64,000 nucleotides of DNA, taken from NCBI GenBank assembly GCA_018340375.1, contig JAFFJZ010000014.1, forward strand, positions 2,604,001 to 2,668,000. Direction: 5' to 3'. Position numbers and translations under genes: made by a program. Under the pieces are notes generated by a model that was not told the origin of the DNA, made no database searches, and was given only the letters and a program-made list of their open reading frames with translations. The DNA comes from Gonatopus flavifemur. Lineage: Eukaryota > Arthropoda > Insecta > Hymenoptera > Dryinidae. Positions 23,182 through 34,544 of this stretch are shown piece after piece; within the stretch, counting starts at the first letter, position 1, and the number at the start of each line of letters is the position of its first letter.

Positions 23182-26100
23182 ATGAGGTGGAAGCTGCCGG
23201 CCGCGAGCTGTCGGCCGCAGGGGTTATGTTTTGGCTGGGACTGTACCTGAACGAAACGACCGAACTATTTGGATATTTTCTCCATAAATACATGCTAGAA
23301 TGAGATAATGCCAATATCCAAAGATATGAATTTGTAGTATTTGAGACGAGGAATTCGAAAATAAAAGATTTTTCTAGGTACGAGGTCGTTTTCATAGGAT
23401 TTTTTGCAGAGAAACGAGGAGTTATATATTGGTTCTAACGAATTTCATCACCTACTGATGAGACGACGTCCGATTCGGGGGATGGACTGCATCAATTCTT
23501 ATAGGATTTTGTCTGAGGAATCCGATGGTATATGATTCATTTTGGTACGCGGCCGTTTTCGTGGGTTTTTTGTCAATAAGAAGCGACATTTCTAACAACT
23601 TCTACATAAATGTGAATTTTGTTATCTCATGATAGGACGTCGTCCGGGTCGGGGATTGAAATTCATCAATTCCTGAAGGAAATTATCCAAGGAATTCAAT
23701 AGTGTACGACTCATTCCGGTACGCGGCCGTGTTCATGCAATTTTCGTCGAAAGAAGGCGAGATTTTTGTCAATTTGCACACAATTTGCATGAATATCGTT
23801 ATTTGAAGACAAGTCGACGTCCGATTCTATGGATTCTTATGAGGACTTGTCTGCAGAATCCAGTGATATCCGGCTCATTCCGGTACGCGGCAGTGTTCTT
23901 GATTTTTCACGCCAAAAGTCGTTGACTGGTATTTGACGGAATTATCAATACGTATGCTAATTCTTCCATCGGCTGCAGGGTTCTTGTTCGATTGGAAGAA
24001 TGAGATGCATCAATCCTTATAGGAAATCATCCAAGGAATTCAATGGTGTATAGCTCATTCCGGTACGCGGCCGTTTTCATGGAGTTTTTGTCGAGAGAAT
24101 GGGGAGATTTTTGTGAATTTCCACAGAATTTGCATGAATTTCGTTATTTAGAGACAAATTGACGTCCAATTCTTGGGGTGGAATCTATGGACTCTTATGA
24201 GGAATTGTCTACAGAATCCAATGATATACGGCTCATCCCGAGACGCGGCCGTGTTCTCGATTTTTCACGCGAAATTTCGTTGATTTTTCGTTGGCTAGTA
24301 TTTGACGGAATTATCAATACATATGCGAATTCTTCCATCGGCCGCAAGGTTGTCGTTCGATCGGAGGACTCTGAAGCATCAATCCTCATAGGAAATTGTC
24401 CAAGGAATCCAATGGTGTATGGCTCATTCCGGTACGGAAAACTCCATGAAAACGGCCGCGTACCGGAATGAACCATACACCATTGGATTCCTTGGACAAT
24501 TTTCTATAAGAATTGATGCATCAGATTCTCCTGATCGAACGAGAACCCTGCAGCCGATGAATATTTGCATATGTATTGATAATTCCGTCCAATACCAGTC
24601 GACGACTTTTGGCGTGAAAAATCAAGAACACCGTCGCGTACCGGAATGAGCCGTATATCACTGGATTCTGCAGACAATTCCTCATAAGAGTCCATAGATT
24701 TTACCCCAAGAATCGGACGTCGACTTGTCTTCAAATAACGAAATTCATGCAAATTCTGTGGAAATTTACAAAAATCTCCCTTCTCTCGACGGAAACTCCA
24801 TGAAAAAGGCCGCGTACAGGAATGAGCTATACACCATCGAATCCCTTGGACGAGTCCCCATAAGAATCGATGTATCAGATTCTTCCAATCGAACGAGAAC
24901 CCTGCAGCCGATGGAAGAATTTGCATATGAATTGATAATTCCGTCGAATACCAGTCAAAGACTTTTCGCGTGCAAAATTAAGAACACGGCCGCATACTGG
25001 AATGAGCCGTATATCACTGGATTCTGCAGACAATTCCTCATAAGAGTCCATAGATTCCACCCCAAGAATCGGACGTCGACTTGTCTTTGAATAAAGAAAT
25101 TCATGCAAATTCTGTGGAAATCGACAAAGATCTCCCCTTCTCTCGACGAAAACTCCATGAAAACGGCCGCGTACCGGAATGAGCTGTACACCATTGAATT
25201 CCTTGGACGATTTCCTATAAGGATTGATGCATCTCATTCTTCCAATCGAACAAGAACCCTGCAGCCGATGGAAGAATTTGCATATGTATTGATAATTCCG
25301 TCAAATACCAGTCAACGACTGTTGGCGTGGAAAATCAAGAACACGGCCCCGTATCGGAATGAGCCGTATATCACTTGATTCTGCAGACAATTCCTCATGA
25401 GAATCCATAGATTTCACGCCAAGAATCGGACGTCGACTTGTCTTTAAATAACGAAATTCATGCAAATTCTGTGGAAATCGACAAAAATCTCCCCTTCTCT
25501 CGACGAAAACTCCATGAAAAAGGCGGCGTACCGGAATGAGCCATACACCATTGGATTCCTTGGATAATTTCCTATAAGGCTTGATGCATCTCATTCTTCC
25601 AATCGAACGAGAATCCTGCAGCCGATGGGAGAATTTGCATATGTATTGATAATTCCGTCAAATACCAGTCAACGACTTTTGGCGTGAAAAATCAAGCACA
25701 CGGCCGCGTACCGCAATGAGCCGTATATCACTGGATTCTGCAGACAATTCCTCATGAGAATCCATAGATTTTACCTCAAGAATCGGACGTCGACTTGTCT
25801 TCAAATAACGAAATTCATGCAAATTCTGTGGAAATTTACAAAAATCTCCCTTCTCTCGACGGAAACTCCATGAAAAAGGCGGCGTACAGGAATGAGCTAT
25901 ACACCATCGAATCCCTTGGACGAGTCCCCATAAGAATCGATGTATCAGATTCTTCCAATCGAACGAGAACCCTGAAGCCGATGGAAGAATTTGCATATGA
26001 ATTGATAATTCCGTCGAATACCAGTCAAAGACTTTTCGCGTGCAAAATTAAGAACACGGCCGCATACTGGAATGAGCCGTATATCACTGGATTCTGCAGA

Positions 26101-28554
26101 CAATTCCTCATAAGAGTCCATAGATTCCACCCCAAGAATCGGACGTCGACTTGTCTTTGAATAAAGAAATTCATGCAAATTCTGTGGAAATCGACAAAGA
26201 TCTCCCCTTCTCTCGACGAAAACTCCATGAAAACGGCCGCGTACCGGAATGAGCTGTACACCATTGAATTCCTTGGACGATTTCCTATAAGGATTGATGC
26301 ATCTCATTCTTCCAATCGAACAAGAACCCTGCAGCCGATGGAAGAATTTGCATATGTATTGATAATTCCGTCAAATACCAGTCAACGACTGTTGGCGTGA
26401 AAAATCAAGAACACGGCCCCGTATCGGAATGAGCCGTATATCACTTGATTCTGCAGACAATTCCTCATGAGAATCCATAGATTTCACGCCAAGAATCGGA
26501 CGTCGACTTGTCTTTAAATAACGAAATTCATGCAAATTCTGTGGAAATCGACAAAAATCTCCCCTTCTCTCGACGAAAACTCCATGAAAAAGGCCGCGTA
26601 CCGGAATGAGCCATACACCATTGGATTCCTTGGATAATTTCCTATAAGGATTCATGCATCTCATTCTTCCAATCGAACGAGAATCCTGCAGCCGATGGTA
26701 GAATTTGCATATGTATTGATAATTCCGTCAAATACCAGTCAACGACTTTTGGCGTGAAAAATCAAGCACACGGCCGCGTACCGCAATGAGCCGTATATCA
26801 CTGGATTCTGCAGACAATTCCTCATGAGAATCCATAGATTTTACCTCAAGAATCGGACGTCGACTTGTTTTCAAATAACGAAATTCATGCAAATTCTGTG
26901 GAAATTTACAAAAATCTCCCTTCTCTCGACGGAAACTCCATGAAAAAGGCCGCGTACAGGAATGAGCTATACACCATCGAATCCCTTGGACGAGTCCCCA
27001 TAAGAATCGATGTATCAGATTCTTCCAATCGAACGAGAACCCTGCAGCCGATGGAAGAATTTGCATATGAATTGATAATTCCGTCGAATACCAGTCAAAG
27101 ACTTTTCGCGTGCAAAATTAAGAACACGGCCGCATACTGGAATGAGCCGTATATCACTGGATTCTGCAGACAATTCCTCATAAGAGTCCATAGATTCCAC
27201 CCCAAGAATCGGACGTCGACTTGTCTTTGAATAAAGAAATTCATGCAAATTCTGTGGAAATCGACAAAGATCTCCCCTTCTCTCGACGAAAACTCCATGA
27301 AAACGGCCGCGTACCGGAATGAGCTGTACACCATTGAATTCCTTGGACGATTTCCTATAAGGATTGATGCATCTCATTCTTCCAATCGAACAAGAACCCT
27401 GCAGCCGATGGAAGAATTTGCATATGTATTGATAATTCCGTCAAATACCAGTCAACGACTGTTGGCGTGGAAAATCAAGAACACGGCCCCGTATCGGAAT
27501 GAGCCGTATATCACTTGATTCTGCAGACAATTCCTCATGAGAATCCATAGATTTCACGCCAAGAATCGGACGTCGACTTGTCTTTAAATAACGAAATTCA
27601 TGCAAATTCTGTGGAAATCGACAAAAATCTCCCCTTCTCTCGACGAAAACTCCATGAAAAAGGCGGCGTACCGGAATGAGCCATACACCATTGGATTCCT
27701 TGGATAATTTCCTATAAGGCTTGATGCATCTCATTCTTCCAATCGAACGAGAATCCTGCAGCCGATGGGAGAATTTGCATATGTATTGATAATTCCGTCA
27801 AATACCAGTCAACGACTTTTGGCGTGAAAAATCAAGCACACGGCCGCGTACCGCAATGAGCCGTATATCACTGGATTCTGCAGACAATTCCTCATGAGAA
27901 TCCATAGATTTTACCTCAAGAATCGGACGTCGACTTGTCTTCAAATAACGAAATTCATGCAAATTGTGTGCAAATTGACAAAAATCTCGCCTTCTTTCGA
28001 CGAAAACTGCATGAAAACGGTCACGTACCGGGATGAGTCGTACACCACTGAATCCCTTGGACAATTCACTTTAGGAATTGATGAATTCCAATCCCTGACT
28101 CGGAAGACGTCCCATCATGAGATAACAATATTCACCGAAACCATGTAGAAGTTGTTAGAAATCTCGCTTCTTATTGACAAAAAATCCACGCAAACGGCCG
28201 CGTACCAAAATGAATCATATACCATCGGATTCCTCAGACAAAATCTTATAAGAATTGATGCATTTTATCCTCCGAATCAGACGTCGTCTCATCAGTATGT
28301 GATGAAATTCGTTAGAACGAATATATAACTCCTCGTTTCTCTGCAAAAAATCCTATGAAAACGACCTCGTACCTAGAAAAATCTTTTATTTTCGAATTCC
28401 TCGTCTCAAATACTACAAATTCATATCTTTGGATATTATCATTATTTCATTCTAGCATGTATTTATGGATAAAACATCCAAATAGTTCGGTCGTTTTGTT
28501 CAGGTACAGTCCCAGCCAAAACATAACCCCTGCGGCCGACAGCTTCCACTTCAT
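23182..28554. mobile_element. 5.4-kb long-inverted-repeat (foldback/MULE-like) element
   Basis: A 9-bp duplication ATCTTGATC lies at 23173-23181 and 28555-28563. Ends read ATGAGGTGGAAGCTG and, inverted, ATGAAGTGGAAGCTG. Apart from a gap near the left end, the arms match for several hundred bases (ggttatgttttggctggga, then ttctaggtacgaggtcgtttt). The mirror point is near 24437, so the left arm is about 1.26 kb and the right about 4.1 kb. Long terminal inverted repeats with 9-bp duplications fit Mutator-like elements or foldback derivatives. There is no transposase, so it depends on another copy. Frames inside it (mostly 80-120 codons, minus strand) arise from the repeat. Confidence 0.88.
24741..27950 (+). 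repeat. Higher-order satellite: 357-bp monomers in three 1070-bp units
   Basis: The landmark aaattcatgcaaattctgtgg starts at 24741, 25097, 25454, 25811, 26167, 26524, 26881, 27237, 27594 and 27951, giving steps of 356, 357 and 357 bp repeated three times. Neighbouring monomers differ clearly, for example gaaatttacaaaaatctccc against gaaatcgacaaagatctccc. Monomers 1,070 bp apart are nearly identical, so three full higher-order units can be read. Each monomer holds ccgatggaagaatttgcatat and two near-copies of the phrase gcgtaccggaatgagcc. All units point the same way; the left arm of the element (23400-24437) carries inverted, more diverged monomers. Confidence 0.93.
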
Positions 28555-28563
28555 ATCTTGATC

Positions 28564-31426
28564 TCATTATTCTTTCCCCTCTCTCTATCTCTCGCTCTTC
28601 CCTGTCCCTTTCTATCCATCCGTTATCACCCCTCTCCCCTTCCCTCATCTCCCCTGTCACCCCATCTACTAGATTCCATCCTTCCAAACATTCCCTTCTC
28701 CCTTTTTCCCACCTCGACCCTCCTTCTTCCTTTATCATCTCCTTCCAACATCTTTCCACCACCTCTCCCGCCCTTCCCTCTCTCAATTTCCTTTCAAATT
28801 CTACCGCCCTTTTCCTCAGCCTTATTCTCATCTTGTCTCTCTTCAATTCTTGCCTTATCATGTATCCTGGTGTCTCTCTCTAACCTTAACAACCACCTCA
28901 TGTATCTCTCCTGTCACCTCCTCTCCTTCTTTCCATTACCATATTTCCGCTCCATACTCGACAACACTTCCAACCAGTCTATCCCATAACCATATCCTCC
29001 TTTCCCAATCCCCTTTGAATTATCTCTCTCCAATTCCCCATATCACTCTCATCACTTCTCTCGCTTCCCTCACCCTATCCTTCACCTGTGAATCTTGTTT
29101 TCCATTTTTTCCGAAAATATACCCCAGGTATCTAAATTCCTTCACTCCTTCTATCTCCTCTTCCCCCCATTTCCACTTTTTGTCTTCCTTTTTCCCTCCT
29201 CCTCCCCCAAATCTCATAATCTTCGTTTTTCCCACGTTTACCTCCAACCTCTTGATTCTGAAATATCTCCTTAGCTCCTCTATAACCCGCTGACATTCTT
29301 CCTCTCTCATCAAAACCACTACATCATCCGCATAACTCAATGTCCAAATTTTTCTACCATCTACAATCACCCCTCCTATTGCACTCTTCGTCACTTCCTC
29401 CTCCAAATCCGCTATCAATATATTGAATAGTATCGGACTTAGGGGACACCTTTGCCTAATTCCTTTTGCTAACCAGAATCCTTCCGAATCTTTTCCTCCT
29501 ACCCTTATCCTCACCTTCGTTCCCCTGTATATTTCTTTCATCCTATCCACAAGCCCTTTATCTATCCCCCTTTTATTCATCGATTTCCACAGTACTCCTC
29601 TATCTACTGAATCGAACGCTGCCTTTAAATCTATAAAAACTGCTGCTAATTCCCCTTTCTTCTCTATTTCCCTCCCTATCAGATGATTCAACGCGTATAT
29701 GTTGTCTATTGTTCCCATACTTCTTCTAAATCCCGTTTGGTTACCGGCCAACATTCCCTTTTCCTTCACCTCTTCTTCCAGCCTCTTGGTTAACAATGTC
29801 GTATGAATTTTAGACATCGTCGGCATCAACGTCACTCCCCTATAATCCTTCACTTTTTCCCCCTCTCCTTTTTTCACTATCGGCACTATAATCCCCTCTC
29901 TCCATTCCCCTGGTATCCTTCCGCTCTCCCAAATATCCTTCACTACCTTTCCTACTCCTTTTCTTATCTGGCTCCCCCCATATATCCAACACTCATTCTG
30001 TATCCCATCTTTTCCTGCCGCCTTTCCTTTCTCCAAACCCCTCCACATTTCCGAGAATTCTCTTTCTTCTATTTGTGCGTATTTCTCTATCGCTCCACCC
30101 CCGTCCCCTGCTACCACCCTTCTTTACCCCCCCCCCTAGTAACATCATAAAACACCCTTTCCATTCCCCCATTCCTATGTCCTCATTTATCTCTTTCCTC
30201 TTCTTCCTCTCTCTGTTCACCCATTTCCACACTTGCCTCTGATCTTTTACCCCCCTTATCTCCTCCACCATTTGTCTCTCTTTGTCTTTTTCCTCTCTTC
30301 ACATACTTGTTCAAAACTTTTCTTTGCTTCTAGTACTTCCTCAATCCTACCCTTACCTCTCTTTCAATCTCTTATCTTCTTCCTCACCTCTCTTTTCTTT
30401 GCTCTAGAACTTTCATCCCACCAATTATTTTTTCTAGCTCCCTTTCCCATCCTTCTTCTTTTCTCACTCGTTGCCTTTTTTACTATCTCCATTATTTCCC
30501 TCCTTAGACATTCACCCTCAGCTCCTTCTCCCTCCCATTCTCCAATTTTCATCCTGTATTCCTCTATACCCTCCTCTGACCAATCGCATTTCTCAACCCA
30601 CCCTCTGTCCTTTTCTCTTCTCACCCTCTGTCCTTTTCTCTTCTCACCCCCTGCCCCTCTAATTCCAGCACCATTGGCATATGATCCGATTCCTCACACT
30701 CCTCCACCTTCACCATCTTACAATCCTCCCATGTTCTTTCATCTCCTATCACGTGATTTATCGTTGTTTGCCCTCTCACCCCTATATACGTAAGTTCCCC
30801 TTCCTCATCTCCCCACACCGCACCATTCAGAATTCCCCCGCCCTCTTCTTCTATGGTATTTAGCAAGATCCTCCCTTCCTTGTTTACTTTCTTATCTTTA
30901 CTTCTCCTACCTCCCCTATGCTCCCCATCTTCTTCCCAAGTAAAACCCCCCAGCTCTCCCGTCCTTGCAATCAAGTCCCCTCCTATCACTATCCTCTCAT
31001 TTTTCCCCGATTCCCCCACACCCTTACTCAACTCCTCCATCATCTCGTCCATATTTCCATTTACGTATATCGTCGCCACCCTCCATCTCTCATTCTTCAT
31101 ATACATATATCTTCCATCATTAAACCCTTTATTTCTTCTCTCCTGTTTCTCTCCTCTCCTAACTTTATCTCCTTCCTAATTCCCATTATAACTCCTCCAC
31201 TCGCTCTTCCTTCCCTATGTTCCCTCTCCGCCCATTGTTTCCTCCATATATATCCTTTTGGCAGTTGTCTCTTCACTCTATCCCAATTCTTCTCCTCCAC
31301 CCATGTCTCCACCAAACCCACTACGTCCCACCCTTCTATCCTCTTCCAAAAATCCTCTCGTTTACCTACCAACCCTGACACATTCCAAAAACCTATTTTG
31401 ACCCCCCTTTCCGTCTTCCTTACCAC
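28564..31426 (-). pseudogene. Element 2 ORF2: endonuclease and reverse transcriptase
   Basis: Begins MVRKTERGVKIGFWNVSGL at 31426 with the endonuclease (VVGLVETWVEEKNWD, IVIGGDLIARTG, EESDHMPMVLEL). The linker carries WWDESSRAKKREVRKK. The reverse transcriptase from about 30117 has KAAGKDGIQNE, motif A AVFIDLKAAFDSVDR, GIRQRCPLSPILFN and the active site LSYADDVVVLM near 29320. Frames break near 31100, at 30600-30647 where a 24-bp segment is duplicated, and near 30126-30137 in a C-run. The last piece ends at the inserted element at 28554. These proteins nick the target and copy the RNA into it. The RT active site itself is unaltered. Confidence 0.9.
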
Positions 31427-31479
31427 CTCTCGCTTTCCTTCTCTTTTCCTCCTTCTTTCTTCCTTCTTCTCTCTTTCCT

Positions 31480-31907
31480 TTACTCCCCCTGTTTCCCTTG
31501 AAAATCCTCTTCCTTCCCCTCATCTCCTCTTTTCTCTCTTCCAACCATAACTTCTCCCCTACTCCTCAACCTTTCCTTTTCCTCATCCCATTTCCACCAT
31601 CTTCCGTCTATCCATATTTCTCCATACCCAACCCAAGTTCTCTCCCCCTCCTTCCTTGAGTTGTAACCTATCTCCCTCATCCTCTCCATCATCTCCCTTC
31701 CCTTCCACGTATGATTCTCTTCTAATCTCTCTTCTCTACCCCTTAACATCCCTTTCCTTCTCATTACCTTCTCTTTGCCCTCAATTGTCTCAAATCTCAC
31801 AACTATCATCCTTTTCTTATTTCTACCTCCTATACCCAAGTCTTCAATCTCTTCTATTCCCTCCATTTGCCTTTCTACCCTCATTTTCTCCATAATCTCC
31901 TTCACCA
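31480..31907 (-). pseudogene. Element 2 ORF1, C-terminal part
   Basis: Encodes KEIMEKMRVERQMEGIEEIE, then IVVRFETIEGKEKVMRRKGML and WVGYGEIWIDGRWWKWDEEK, a layout like the RNA-binding half of LINE ORF1 proteins. It stops at 31480 and so lies just before ORF2. The upstream half is at 36276-37351 beyond the hAT-like insertion, which shares the 8-bp duplication TCCTTCAC with both sides. Confidence 0.8.
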
Positions 31908-32231
31908 GGGTTGGCCGAGTTTTAGCCACCCCTGATTTTTATTATGGTTTTAACCACTTCCAGCCGGCCTGGTTTTTTTTATAAAAGTTCTGGTCAAAAT
32001 GGCAAAAATGGTCAATATATGCACACATTATTTTTTACTCTCTGATCAAAGCGATTTCCGCAATAATACTTTCTCAAACTTTTTATGTGATTTGATTTCA
32101 AATCACTTAGTGATAATTGAATAATAATTCTTTACAATAACCGTTCAATAAGTGTTGGAGTACTATATGGAGAGGTATTTGAAATAACTTGAATTGTGTT
32201 GAAATAAAATATGCAGAAGATTTATTCCAAG

Positions 32232-32397
32232 CAGTGATGCCAGCATTCGGCCGGCCGACGAGTTTTACCCCCTCCATCATGCTGCATGCAATCTTATTTC
32301 TTTTGTCGGAGGTTTAATTGTGTGTGTGAGATTTCTATACAGATAGGTGTGATGGAGAGAGTAAATCGAGTCGGTAGACCAAATGCTGGCATCACTG
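32232..32397. mobile_element. 166-bp hAT MITE (CAGTGATGCCAGCATT ends)
   Basis: Perfect 8-bp duplication ATTCCAAG at 32224-32231 and 32398-32405. Ends CAGTGATGCCAGCATTC and AATGCTGGCATCACTG are inverses. Related to 59001-59142. Confidence 0.93.
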
Positions 32398-32548
32398 ATT
32401 CCAAGTTTCAGCATTAAATTGTTTTTAGCTTCTGTTGAAAAAATTTCTGTTGTTGTTTTTCATTTAGATATATCCTTAAAAACATACGGCGACTAAATTT
32501 TTTTCATGATAAAGCTATAAAAATTTCCATCCATGTTTGAAAAATTAC

Positions 32549-33015
32549 ACTGTAAAAAAAGTAGTGGAGCCCACCTCGCGGCGAGTTTGGATACGGCGAA
32601 TCTCGCCGTGCAGTTGACTCAATTGCATATCGACAGGGTACCTAAGGCACAATAGGAACTTGAAATGCGAATTAAAGCGCCACCAGGGATATCCCCGCGA
32701 ACTAACGTTCACGCATACAATCATAAGCTCCATATGTACACACACTAATACCAAACATGATTCACTCGCACATCATTAGAGTGTGTACATATAGATAATT
32801 ATGATTGTATGCGTGAATGTTAGTTCGCGGGGATATCCCCGGTGGCGCTGTAACTCGTATTTCAAGTTCTTATTGTGCCTTGGGTACCCTGCATATCGAT
32901 TGAAATGACCGAATAAGCGTTTACTTCAATCGATATTCAGTTGAGTCAACTTCATGGCGAGATTCGCCGTATCCAAACTCGCCGCGAGGTTGGCTTCAAT
33001 ACTCTTTTTTACAGT
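32549..33015. mobile_element. 467-bp palindromic MITE
   Basis: Starts ACTGTAAAAAAAGTAGTGGA and ends with a close inverse. The arms pair over nearly the whole length (gttagttcgcggggatatcc against its inverse, gcacaataggaacttgaaatgc against its inverse) around a centre near 32770. A further small inverted pair, atatcgattgaa/ttcaatcgatat, lies in the right arm. No target duplication was certain. Confidence 0.88.
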
Positions 33016-33121
33016 ATATTTTTTTAACAATCCGGTATCAAATCGCACTGATCAAATATACTCGGAGCCATAATTCACCACATTTGACCGTTCTGGTAAT
33101 CATCTTATTGAATATATAACT

Positions 33122-33381
33122 ACACGGAGAAAAATAATGTTTCAAATATTACTACATTTTGTACTAAAATAGCATGATAAGTGGAATAGTATAATTTTTT
33201 ACAACACAGTGTAGTAAAAATTCATGCTCAATAATGTAAATTGGCTCCGAATTAAAAGATTCTTCAAATCATTACGCATGAATTTTTACTACACTGTGTT
33301 GTCAAAAATTATACTATTTCACTTATCCTTCTATTTCAGTACAAAATGTGCTAATATTTGAAACATTATTTTTCTCCGTGT
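33122..33381. mobile_element. 260-bp palindromic MITE (ACACGGAGAAAAATAATG ends)
   Basis: Ends ACACGGAGAAAAATAATGTT and the exact inverse. Arms pair through attactacattttgtac and aattcatgc. The centre is near 33250. Confidence 0.9.
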
Positions 33382-33547
33382 AAGAATTATCTGCTAATGG
33401 AGTAGCACACTGCTCCCTTGTTTTTGTTGAAGAACAAATTTTATTTCACCTTAATTTCATCTTTTAACCGATACAGCGAAACCTCATATAGGAAAATTAT
33501 GGGATAGTTACTGAAATCTTTTATAAGTTTCATTATGACCGGATGAT

Positions 33548-33989
33548 CACACTGAGAGAAATTTATTGTGAAAAATTACTGGTTTTTATCATTAAATTGG
33601 GGGTTTCCTTCACATAAAATTATAAATTGATAGGAAAGACCGGTAATTTTTCATAACGTTATTAGAACCGAAAAAGAATGTTACCGTCACCAGCGTTGAA
33701 CATGATTGTTTGTGATTACGAATCTTGCTTCTTCCCTCGAAACCACGAATCATTCTCGAAAACGTTATGGTTTTCAATTTATATCATTCTCACCAACCGA
33801 GAGTTTTTTTCCACATTGTGTCATGAAAAATTACTGTTTTTGAACATCCATTCCGACTGGTTTCGATTTCTAAACTTCTTGATATGAAAAATTACTGGTT
33901 TTTTTCATCAATTGATGGTCTTATAACAAGTATATCCCTCGTCTAATAGAAAAACCCAATCATTTTCAATGATAAATTGCTCTTAGTGT
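33548..33989. mobile_element. 442-bp inverted-repeat MITE
   Basis: Ends CACACTGAGAGAAATTTATT and inverse ACACTAAGAGCAATTTATC. The inner phrase gaaaaattactggttttt recurs in both halves. Pairing is less complete than in its neighbours, so it is older or has diverged arms. Confidence 0.7.
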
Positions 33990-34544
33990 ATGGAAGACGA
34001 GATATGTGCGTTTGAAAAATTTCTCTATGAAAAGAAACAAATATATTGCCACATCGATCTAGTCTTTTCCGATCTTCCGAACCAAATTACTTGAATTCCA
34101 TATGACGCACTTACCTCTTCCATAGTTACATCCAAGCAAAATTATATTACATTCAGCTGATTAGAATATAACGAAGGCATACCCTAAAAAATTATAAAAA
34201 TATCCGTTTTCAGTATCGATTACACTTTTTGAAGAAATATATTGTATTTCCGATTCGAATAATACAAAATATATGTGAATAGGTAAGTGTATCCTACTAT
34301 CGCAGGCTCTGTAATTATGAGATTTGTGAAATGCAGAAGTTTAAATCGATTGTTGAAACAAATTCGAAATTGGATGTGAAGAAACATTGTATATTAAAAA
34401 TGTTAATATTACACACTGAACATTTTTGGACAATACATGGTATACGCATCATTTGATTTTTCAATATTTATGCGTGCATTTGTTGGAATAAATGATTCAA
34501 CCTTCAACAACATGAAGAGGAAATCCACAGTTTTAGATACTCTA

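Noticed and set aside
24741..27950. CRISPR-like array
   Set aside because: Units are 356-357 bp without short repeats and unique spacers, in a eukaryotic transposon; this is a satellite.
24195..28064. A family of repeated proteins of about 120 residues in 24-28 kb
   Set aside because: The frames follow the 357-bp satellite monomer, occur on both strands and have no known domain; I treat them as repeat by-products.
28558..31984. Many plus-strand frames rich in Ser, Pro and Leu over 28558-31984 and 36301-37580
   Set aside because: They are antisense shadows of the purine-rich element 2 genes on the minus strand; they have no domains and exist because C/T-rich DNA has few stops.
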